Source: Paenibacillus sp. UNC499MF (GTDB lineage: Bacteria; Bacillota; Bacilli; Paenibacillales; NBRC-103111). Taken from it: DNA of 64,000 nucleotides. The stretch is taken from contig NZ_FNVF01000005.1 of assembly GCF_900107975.1 (NCBI RefSeq), positions 62,001 to 126,000 of the forward strand, in the 5' to 3' direction. A model generated the notes under the pieces. The model saw nothing but the letters and a program-made list of their open reading frames with translations, did no database searches and was not told where the DNA came from. A program made the position numbers and the translations under genes. Positions 35,715 through 42,379 of this stretch are shown here, in pieces (within the stretch, counting starts at the first letter, position 1; every line of letters begins with the position of its first letter).

Positions 35715-37460
35715 TCAGATAGCGGACCCGGCGTTGCCGCCGGTCAGCTTTCTGGAAACGAAAAGAACGAGAATGATCATAACAATTTGCAGAACCCCGT
35801 AGGCGCACGCCGTACCGAATTCGAACGCGTACATGCGCTGGAAAATTTCAACCGACATAGGTGTCGTGTTATTCGTATACAGGAGAATCGAGGCCACGAA
35901 CTCACCGAGCCCTTCCACCATGGCGAGCAGCGTTCCCGCGAGAATACCGCTCAGGGCCATCGGGAAGACGATCCGGCGGAAGCTGTACCACCAGGAAGCT
36001 CCCAGATTGCGCGCCGCTTCCTCTACCGAGCTGTCCATCTGCATGAGCGTCGACGAGGTCGACCGGAAAATCAGCGGCAGGTGGCGGACGAAATAGGCGA
36101 GCGGCAAAATCCAGAAGCTGCCGATCAGAACCTGATTGAACGAGAAGACGTTCGGCTCGCTGAACGCCGTGATCAGGTTGACGGCTACGACCGTACCCGG
36201 CAAGGCCCACGGCAGCATGATCAGGATGTCGAGCAGCGTTTTGCCCTTGAATTTCATCCGTACGATGGCATAAGCCGCCGCAACGCCGAAGAGCAGGTTG
36301 CCGATGGTCGCCACGAAACTCATCTTGAAGCTGTTGGCGATCGGCCGCCACGTTTTCGGATCGGTAAACAGGTCTTTAAAGTGCTGGAGCGTGTACTCCG
36401 GCGGAAGAACCTGGACCGTCCATGTACTGTCTTCGGAGAAGGAAAGCAGGACGATGACGAGTATCGGCAGCATCAGCACGAGCGTGGCGATAAAAGACAG
36501 CACCATCGCCGTGTACTTGCCTGCCTTGCTTTTCACTTCGGTCCGGTGGACGCTGACGCCCTTGCTCATGTTCTGATAGTTCCGCGCGTTCTGGTACCAG
36601 CGCATCATAATCAGGAACAGGATCGATACGATTGACAGCAGGGTCGATTGGGTCGCCGCCATGTCCAGGTCCCCGTTCGTGCGGGACAAATAAATCTGCA
36701 TGGTGAGCGTCCGGTCGATCCCGAATACGAGCGGCGCCGTATAAGACGCCATCGAGATCATGAAGACGAGCAGCGAAGCCGCAATGATGGCCGGCGTCAG
36801 CATCGGCAGAATGACTCTGCGCCAGATGAGCAGGCGCCCGGCGCCCAGATTGGCCGCCGCTTCTTCCAGCGACGGGTCCAGACCTCTTATGGCGGTGGAC
36901 GCCGTCATATAGAAATAGGTGTACATCGTGAACGTATGAACGACGATAACACCCCAGATGCCCTTAAGCGCAAGCGGCGCGTGATCGAGGTCAAACAGCT
37001 TCTGCAGCGCGCGCGGGATAATCCCGCTGTCCCCGTACAGGAACGAGAAGGACAGCACCCCGATCAGCGGCGGAAGAGCCATCGGCACGATCGCGAGGAC
37101 GGACAAAATTTTGCGTCCGGGAAACTCGTACCGCTCCAGCAGGAACGCCATCGCGACACCGACGATGCCGCAGGTGACGACGCTGAGAACGGAAATGTAG
37201 ACGCTGTTCCAAAGCGCTTCCAGATTCGATGTATGATCAAGGCTGAAGAAACGGGCGTAGTTTTTGAACGAAAAAGCCCCTTCTAGCTTCACACTCTGCA
37301 AAAACGTCTGAAAAAACGGATAAATGACATAGGCAAGCAAAATCAGAAACAACGGCGCGATGAGCACATAGACGAAGTAAGGCGACGTCGTGATCGTGGT
37401 CCATCGGCTGTTCGGACGGATGGCCGGCTGCTGCTTGGCTTGCGGTTTGTTCGTCTGCAC
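35715..37460 (-). CDS. Fused double-domain ABC permease (iron/2-AEP/polyamine transporter type)
   Basis: A 581-residue inner-membrane protein made of two MetI-type permease halves in one chain, about twelve membrane segments. Each half carries an EAA loop that docks the ATPase: EEAAANLGAGRLLIWRRV (near 210-230) and EEAARNLGASWWYSFRRI (near 500-520). Fused permeases of this kind accompany FbpC/PotA-like ATPases and family-1 binding proteins for ferric iron, phosphonates, thiamine or polyamines. The ATPase gene ends 13 bases upstream. Substrate is inferred from the operon, not from the permease. Confidence 0.9.
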   Translation of the reverse strand: MQTNKPQAKQQPAIRPNSRWTTITTSPYFVYVLIAPLFLILLAYVIYPFFQTFLQSVKLEGAFSFKNYARFFSLDHTSNLEALWNSVYISVLSVVTCGIVGVAMAFLLERYEFPGRKILSVLAIVPMALPPLIGVLSFSFLYGDSGIIPRALQKLFDLDHAPLALKGIWGVIVVHTFTMYTYFYMTASTAIRGLDPSLEEAAANLGAGRLLIWRRVILPMLTPAIIAASLLVFMISMASYTAPLVFGIDRTLTMQIYLSRTNGDLDMAATQSTLLSIVSILFLIMMRWYQNARNYQNMSKGVSVHRTEVKSKAGKYTAMVLSFIATLVLMLPILVIVLLSFSEDSTWTVQVLPPEYTLQHFKDLFTDPKTWRPIANSFKMSFVATIGNLLFGVAAAYAIVRMKFKGKTLLDILIMLPWALPGTVVAVNLITAFSEPNVFSFNQVLIGSFWILPLAYFVRHLPLIFRSTSSTLMQMDSSVEEAARNLGASWWYSFRRIVFPMALSGILAGTLLAMVEGLGEFVASILLYTNNTTPMSVEIFQRMYAFEFGTACAYGVLQIVMIILVLFVSRKLTGGNAGSAI

Positions 37461-37473
37461 GGGCGCACCCTCC

Positions 37474-38556
37474 TTATTCTACGAAATAGACGCTTTCCTT
37501 CGGGACGGCAAAAGCAATATCCTCATCGCGGTGGCGCATGCGCTGGCCGGGGCCGATAAACATCGCTTTCACCGGCAGCGTGCCGACCTGCGCGACGTAG
37601 TTGACGCTCACGCCCGTAAATTCCGACATCAGTACTTTGCCGGCCAGAACGTTCTCCAGGCCTCTCTCCGAAGCCGCGGCTTCGCGGATCGATTCCGGAC
37701 GGACCGAAACCGTCACCTTGCTGCCCAGGGACAGGCGGCACTCGGGGGAAGCGTTGGCGGCAAATCCCGTGATAAGCGTGCCGGACGAAGTGCGGACATA
37801 CACCGTGTCGCCTTCCAGGCGTTCCACGGTTCCTTCCCACAGGTTCGATTCCCCGATAAAAGAGGCGACGAACCGGTTGACGGGACGGTTGTAAATGTCG
37901 TGCGGGGTGCCGATCTGCTGCACGATGCCGTCTTTCATGACCATGATTCTGTCGGACATGGACATGGCTTCGGCCTGGTCGTGCGTCACGTAAATCGTCG
38001 TAATGCCGAGCTCCAGCTGTAAGCGCTTAATTTCCAGGCGCGTCTCTTCCCTCAGCTTCGCGTCAAGGTTGGACAGCGGCTCATCAAGCAGGAGAATATT
38101 CGGTTCGATCACCAAGGCGCGGGCCAGTGCCACACGCTGCTGCTGCCCGCCGGACAGCTGGTCGATTCTGCGGTCGCCGTATCCGTCCAGGTGGACGAGC
38201 TTCTGGGCGCGCGTCACCTTCTCCATAATTTCCGATTTGGACTGTTTGCGGACTTGGAGACCGAAAGCAATATTCTCGAATACGGTCATATGCGGAAACA
38301 AGGCGTAGTTCTGAAACACCATTCCGGTGTTGCGTTTATTCGGAGGCGTGTAGGTCACATTGTTCTCGCCGAACATAATGCGCCCCTCCGTCGGGTAATA
38401 GAAACCGGCGATCATGCGGAGCGTCGTCGTTTTGCCGCAGCCGCTGGGTCCGAGGAACGTGAAGAATTCGCCTGGCTGGATGTGAATGTCGACGTTCTCG
38501 ACGCCGCGGGCGCCGTTAAACTGCTTGCTTACTTTATCGAGCTTGACTTCTATCAA
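37474..38556 (-). CDS. ABC transporter ATP-binding protein (PotA/FbpC type)
   Basis: A 360-residue importer ATPase. Walker A GPSGCGKTTTLRM (about 36-48), Q-loop in YALFPHMTVFENIAFGL, signature LSGGQQQRVALARAL, Walker B NILLLDEPLSNLDAKLREE and the switch histidine in YVTHDQAEAMSMSD are all intact. The C-terminal 120 residues are a TOBE-type regulatory domain. It lies between the binding-protein and permease genes. The class handles ferric iron, polyamines, phosphonates or sugars. Confidence 0.93.
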   Translation of the reverse strand: MIEVKLDKVSKQFNGARGVENVDIHIQPGEFFTFLGPSGCGKTTTLRMIAGFYYPTEGRIMFGENNVTYTPPNKRNTGMVFQNYALFPHMTVFENIAFGLQVRKQSKSEIMEKVTRAQKLVHLDGYGDRRIDQLSGGQQQRVALARALVIEPNILLLDEPLSNLDAKLREETRLEIKRLQLELGITTIYVTHDQAEAMSMSDRIMVMKDGIVQQIGTPHDIYNRPVNRFVASFIGESNLWEGTVERLEGDTVYVRTSSGTLITGFAANASPECRLSLGSKVTVSVRPESIREAAASERGLENVLAGKVLMSEFTGVSVNYVAQVGTLPVKAMFIGPGQRMRHRDEDIAFAVPKESVYFVE

Positions 38557-38699
38557 GTGGAATCCCTCCTAAAAAGTAAAACTTCCCTGCCTATCCGTAC
38601 GTCTCTCCCGCCGGCACAAAGGCGCAAATCGTATGCGGCGCCCGGCCTAAACGGGCCCGGATGAGGCTTCCCCCACCCGGATCTGTCAGGCTTCGGGCT

Positions 38700-39788
38700 T
38701 TATTTCTTGCCTTTGCCCTTGATGTTTTCATCCCAGTACTGCATCCACTCTTTTTCTTTGGAGGCCAGTACTTTCCAATCGAGCTGCAGCGGTTTCGTTT
38801 CGATTCCTTTCAGCCAAGCCGGGAATTCATCCTTGTTGATATCCGTCCGGGTCGGGATCTGGAACAGCTTCTCCGCTTTCTTCTTCAGTTCATCTTTATC
38901 GAAAAGGAACTCGTAAAACTTCTTGGCGGCGTCCATGTTTTTGGCGCCTTTGACAATGCCTACACCGTCCACGAGAATCGGCGCGCCGCTGGCCGGATAG
39001 ATGAAATCGAACGGCTGCTTCTTCATTTCCTTCTGGATCAGGATGTCCTGAAGGTTCCAGAGGGAGAGCGTGCCTTCCTGTCGGGCCATTTTCAGATACA
39101 GGTTAGTCGGGTCCTGCGTGTATTCTTTTGTGTTCGCATCCAGCTTCTTGAGCCACTCGTACCCTTTTTGGGGGTCCGCAGGGTCCTGGCGGTAAATCAT
39201 CGAAGAGTAAATCGTGCGCATCGTACCGGACGCCATAACGCCGCGGATCAGAAGCTTATCTTTATATTTCGCGTCGAGCAGCTCATCCCAGTCTTTCGGA
39301 GCGTCTTCTTTCTTCAGCGCCTGGGAGTTGTACATGATCACTTCGGGCAGGAGCATTTCGCCGTACCAGCGGTCCTGGGCGTCTTTGTTCTCGGCCGCCA
39401 CATTATCCGCGAAGGTCGGTTTATACGGCTCAAGCAGGCCTTCCTCGGCTCCGGTTATGAAAGAGGACTGCGTGCCTCCCCACCAGAAGTCCGCCTGGGG
39501 ATTCGATTTCTCGCCGCGGATACGCTCCAGAACCTGCTGGGCGCCCATCGTCATGACTTCCACGTCGATGCCCGGATTTTTCTCTTTGAATCTCGGCAAA
39601 ATCTCGTCTACCACGTTCTTGTCGCGGGCCGTATAGATCACGAGTTTCTGGGAACCGGAAGCGGCCCCGCCGCCGGCGCCTTCGGCACCCTTCTTCGCGC
39701 CGTCGTCACCGCCGCCGCAGGCCGAAAGGCCGACAGCCATTGCCGCGATAAGAGTCAAACTGGTCCATTTGGTCATCTTCTTTTTCAC
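38700..39788 (-). CDS. ABC transporter solute-binding lipoprotein, family 1
   Basis: Extracytoplasmic receptor for the adjacent importer. A GTG start at 39788 follows GGGGGAG. The signal ends in a canonical lipobox, LSAC, at about residues 22-25, then a glycine/alanine linker. The mature part begins KLVIYTARDKNVVDEILPRF, the pattern of iron/2-aminoethylphosphonate/thiamine-type binding proteins. DFWWGGTQSSFITGAEEGLL and VDGVGIVKGAKNMDAAKKFYEF are further family features. No iron-binding tyrosine pair was recognised with confidence, so the substrate is open. It is the second gene of the operon, after the ROK regulator. Confidence 0.9.
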   Translation of the reverse strand: MKKKMTKWTSLTLIAAMAVGLSACGGGDDGAKKGAEGAGGGAASGSQKLVIYTARDKNVVDEILPRFKEKNPGIDVEVMTMGAQQVLERIRGEKSNPQADFWWGGTQSSFITGAEEGLLEPYKPTFADNVAAENKDAQDRWYGEMLLPEVIMYNSQALKKEDAPKDWDELLDAKYKDKLLIRGVMASGTMRTIYSSMIYRQDPADPQKGYEWLKKLDANTKEYTQDPTNLYLKMARQEGTLSLWNLQDILIQKEMKKQPFDFIYPASGAPILVDGVGIVKGAKNMDAAKKFYEFLFDKDELKKKAEKLFQIPTRTDINKDEFPAWLKGIETKPLQLDWKVLASKEKEWMQYWDENIKGKGKK

Positions 39789-39819
39789 TTGTACTCCCCC
39801 TAGTTCTAGATTGTATCGT

Positions 39820-41028
39820 TTAATCCGCGCCGGCAGATCCGGAGGATCTTGCCGGCTGGGCGGACGGAAACGCTTCCAGCACACTGTGCACGGCTCCCAG
39901 CAAACCGGCCCGCTCCCGCAGGCCCGCCAGCTGAATGTCCGGCAGCACCGGTACCCACTGCCCGAGCAGCTCGCGTATACGCGCCAGGCCGCTTTCGCTC
40001 AGATGGACCATTTCGCCGCTCAGGATGAGCAGCTCCGGGTCCAGTACGCTGACGGTATTGGCGATACCCGACGCCCAATGTGTGTAAACATCTTCGAGCA
40101 GCGTCCGGGCTTGGCGGCTTCCCTGATCCGCCTGCTCGCCCAGCTGCCGCAGGATGCTGCGCCCGGGGTCGACGGTCAGGCCGGCAGCCTTCGCCTTGTC
40201 GCAGATGCCGGTAACGGAGTAGTTCTTCTCGAACACCCCGAATTCGCCTTGTCTGCGGAGACGGTCGCCGCCGATGAGCATGTAGCCGATTTCGCCGGCG
40301 GCTTCTTTGCTGCCTCTGTAAAACTGCTTGTCGATGATAATGCCGGCCCCGATTCCGGTTCCCACATACATGTAGACAAGACTGGAAACCCCCGAGCCGG
40401 CGCCTCCGTAAAACTCGCCCATCGTCATCATATTGACGTCGTTGTCGAGAATAACGGGAAGCCCGAGCCGTTCTTCGATTTCCTTCCCGACCGGCAGGTT
40501 CATCCAGCCCGTACTCGGCGCGTAGCTGACGGTACCGCTGCGCTTCTGGGTAATACCCGGCAGGCCGACGCCGATCCCGATGACGCGGTCGCGGCCGAAC
40601 CCGCTTTTCTCAAGCAGCGTGTCCAGGTTGGTCTTGAGCGCTTCCAGAGCGGAATCGCCGTCAACCGGCTGCTCCAGACGGGTATGTACATGATGGAGCA
40701 GCTCGCCTTTCATATCGGCAATGGCCATCTCCAGTTCACTGCCTTCAAAAACGGCCCCGACGACCGTGTACGCCTGCACATTGTATTCCAGGAGAATCGG
40801 CTTGCGTCCGCCCTTCGACTCTCCGGTTCCCACTTCATGAATAAGCCCTTCATGGATCATTTCGTCAACGAGAGAGGAGACGCAGGGTCTGCTCAGCTTC
40901 GTCCGGACCGACAATTCGGCTCTCGACAAACGGGGATGCTGGCGCAGCTGGTAGAGAATGCCTTCCCGGTTCATTTGTTTCACTAACTTCGTATTTCCCG
41001 TTTTCCCCCTGCCGATCACAAGCCTCAT
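39820..41028 (-). CDS. ROK-family transcriptional repressor (NagC/XylR-like)
   Basis: A 402-residue regulator. An N-terminal winged helix (MNREGILYQLRQHPRLSRAE, TKLSRPCVSSLVDEMIHEGL) is followed by a sugar-kinase-like ROK domain (GIGVGLPGITQKRSGTVSYA, PVILDNDVNMMTMGEFYGG, VYMYVGTGIGAGIIIDKQFY). The usual zinc-binding cysteine cluster after the GE motif (C-G-x-x-G-C) is missing: the region reads GGDRLRRQGEFGVFEKNY. It is first in the operon and probably represses it, with the inducer bound in the ROK domain. The ATG at 41028 follows AAGGTGG; two GTG codons upstream are alternatives. Confidence 0.9.
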   Translation of the reverse strand: MRLVIGRGKTGNTKLVKQMNREGILYQLRQHPRLSRAELSVRTKLSRPCVSSLVDEMIHEGLIHEVGTGESKGGRKPILLEYNVQAYTVVGAVFEGSELEMAIADMKGELLHHVHTRLEQPVDGDSALEALKTNLDTLLEKSGFGRDRVIGIGVGLPGITQKRSGTVSYAPSTGWMNLPVGKEIEERLGLPVILDNDVNMMTMGEFYGGAGSGVSSLVYMYVGTGIGAGIIIDKQFYRGSKEAAGEIGYMLIGGDRLRRQGEFGVFEKNYSVTGICDKAKAAGLTVDPGRSILRQLGEQADQGSRQARTLLEDVYTHWASGIANTVSVLDPELLILSGEMVHLSESGLARIRELLGQWVPVLPDIQLAGLRERAGLLGAVHSVLEAFPSAQPARSSGSAGAD

Positions 41029-41039
41029 CACCACCTTAC

Positions 41040-41064
41040 TTAGTTAAAATGACTAACAAACTAA
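41040..41064 (-). promoter_or_regulatory. ROK/XylR-type operator
   Basis: On the minus strand the 25-base site has left half TTAGTTTGTT and right end AACTAA, the same length and left half as the Bacillus xylose operator (halves TTAGTTTGTT and AACAAACTAA, from memory). It lies right after the -10, over the likely start of transcription. That position would block initiation, so autorepression by the adjacent ROK protein is likely. A second palindrome, AATTAG and CTAATT (41114-41134), lies upstream of the -35. Confidence 0.6.
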
Positions 41065-41072
41065 TTAAATCA

Positions 41073-41101
41073 AGTATATGTATACGTTTACATGATGTCA
41101 A
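41073..41101 (-). promoter_or_regulatory. Strong sigma-A promoter of the 12-kb catabolic operon
   Basis: A consensus TTGACA (41096-41101) and near-consensus TATACT (41073-41078) are 17 bases apart on the minus strand, 45 bases before the ROK gene. It is one of the best promoter matches in the window. Confidence 0.85.
41078..41093 (-). promoter_or_regulatory. cre site (CcpA catabolite-response element)
   Basis: The 16-base site ATGTAAACGTATACAT on the minus strand fits the Bacillus cre consensus WTGNAARCGNWWWCAW at every position. It fills the spacer between -35 and -10, where bound CcpA would repress. This points to a carbon-catabolic role for the operon. Confidence 0.7.
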
Positions 41102-41246
41102 TATAAAAAGTGAAATTAGTCATAGAATCTAATTATTAATTGCGTTATTATGAATAATTTCGCCTAATTCCCGCCTTTCTCATTCTTAATAAGCTTATAT
41201 TCTTCCCCTTCAGTTTATTAGCTCCTCCGCTTCCTTATGCGTCCGC

Positions 41247-41285
41247 GCCGAAAAGCCCGCTGCCGATGCAGCGGGCTTTTCGCGT
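41247..41285 (-). terminator. Terminator after the small 41.3-41.4 kb gene
   Basis: A 13-base perfect stem, AAAAGCCCGCTGC (41251-41263) and GCAGCGGGCTTTT (41268-41280), with loop CGAT. On the minus strand the stem ends in TTTT and then CGGCG; T-tract is moderate. It follows the 42-residue gene by 10 bases. Confidence 0.8.
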
Positions 41286-41294
41286 TCCCTACGC

Positions 41295-41423
41295 TTACTT
41301 CTCCGTCCCGTGGCTGGGATTGTTCTGGGCCGCATGCTTGACGTTTTTGGCCTCCATCTCCTCGGCAAATTCCGCGTTGACTTCGTACTTTTTGCCTTTG
41401 GTCGCTTTCGAAACCTTCGCCAT
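41295..41423 (-). CDS. Small hydrophilic protein, weakly YfhD-like
   Basis: A 42-residue protein starting MAKVSKATKGKKYEVNAEFA at the ATG at 41423, well placed after GGAGGTG. It is basic at the N-terminus and acidic in the middle (EFAEEMEAKN). The EFxEEx segment recalls the YfhD family of small Bacillales proteins, but the match is weak. It is followed immediately by a strong terminator, which supports it being a real gene. Function unknown. Confidence 0.6.
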   Translation of the reverse strand: MAKVSKATKGKKYEVNAEFAEEMEAKNVKHAAQNNPSHGTEK

Positions 41424-41512
41424 GTTCATCACCTCCGCCCGGTTGTCGATTTTTCGTTTCCCGGCTTCCGCCGCAAGCGGACGGTTCACCGGATTACTCA
41501 AAGCGGCACGGC

Positions 41513-41626
41513 TCAGTGCTGTTTGTTCGGGAGCCGTTTTTCCGGGCGGTTTCTGCCTTGTGTCCTCCGGTTGCGTTCGTCTTTACGCTGAGTGTCATGC
41601 AGTTTGCTGATGAAATGACTGTCCAT
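41513..41626 (-). CDS. DUF4023-type small protein
   Basis: A 37-residue protein from the ATG at 41626, spaced behind GGGGAGG. It is highly charged, and its end ENKKT-like basic stretch is followed by KRLPNKQH, which matches the C-terminal LPNKQH signature that I associate with DUF4023 proteins of Bacillales. Function is unknown. It lies 89 bases upstream of the other small gene on the same strand. Confidence 0.65.
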   Translation of the reverse strand: MDSHFISKLHDTQRKDERNRRTQGRNRPEKRLPNKQH

Positions 41627-41710
41627 CTCCGCAAGCCTCCCCGAGAAATAAGTTTCGTGAAGCCGTCTTAGTATGTCCGGGCTTAAGGGGATAACATGCC
41701 GGGGTTTCTG

Positions 41711-41741
41711 AAAAAAAGAAAAAGAGCACCATCCGGCGCTC
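41711..41741 (-). terminator. Terminator after the 41.8-42.1 kb gene
   Basis: GAGCACC (41724-41730) and GGCGCTC (41735-41741) form a short stem with one mismatch, followed on the minus strand by TTTTTCTTTTTTT. It lies 43 bases after the gene stop. Confidence 0.8.
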
Positions 41742-41784
41742 CTCGGTTCTTTATACGTATAAGTGCGTGTCCATTCGAAAAAAC

Positions 41785-42138
41785 TTAAGCTTCCGCTTCC
41801 AGTCTCATGGCCATGTCAACCAGAACCGCGCGCGCTTCCGGCTTCGTTTTCACTTCGCTGTAAAGCTTCTCGAAAGCCGCTTTGTTTTCTTTGAACTCGC
41901 CTTCGTTCTTGATCGTGAAATGACTCCACTCGATCAGACGGTTCTCCGCTTGGCGCAGCTCATTGAAAGCTTTATGGAAACCGCTGCGTTCAATCGCGTC
42001 TTCCATTTCTTTCTGACCGATCTCCGCACCGTCTTGTCTCATGTCGTTCAGTTTCTTGTCAGCCTGCTGGCTGGCTGCGAGAAATTGTTCCTTGGCCGCC
42101 AAATAATCGATTTGCGCCCTGGCGTATTTACGTTTCAT
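41785..42138 (-). CDS. Hypothetical helical protein (YlbF/YmcA-like appearance)
   Basis: A 117-residue, almost wholly helical and charged protein starting MKRKYARAQIDYLAAKEQFL at an ATG behind AAAGGTGG. Phrases such as AENRLIEWSHFTIKNEGEFK and KAAFEKLYSEVKTKPEARAV suggest long amphipathic helices. There is no signal, membrane segment or cysteine. It superficially resembles small helical regulators such as YlbF/YmcA, but I do not recognise a family signature. Monocistronic, with a good terminator. Confidence 0.65.
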   Translation of the reverse strand: MKRKYARAQIDYLAAKEQFLAASQQADKKLNDMRQDGAEIGQKEMEDAIERSGFHKAFNELRQAENRLIEWSHFTIKNEGEFKENKAAFEKLYSEVKTKPEARAVLVDMAMRLEAEA

Positions 42139-42379
42139 CAATAACAGTCCACCTTTAGCATGATTTCCCCGATAGCGCTTGCAGGGGGAGTTTTCTTCTA
42201 CCGGATTCTATTGTAACAAAATTTTTCTGGAAACAAAACCGATTTCGCCCTTCCAGTTCTTCCGCACCTTCCGGGATGGACAGACATTTTCGCCTCCGGC
42301 GCCGCATACCTTTTAATCATCGCATTCGGCAGTCTTCTCGAAAGGCTCGCTTAGAACGTATTTGGAAAGGGTGAGCATC

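Noticed and set aside
39820-41028. XylR, the xylose repressor
   Set aside because: The operator is xylO-like, but no xylose isomerase, xylulokinase or xylose transporter genes are adjacent and the zinc motif is absent.
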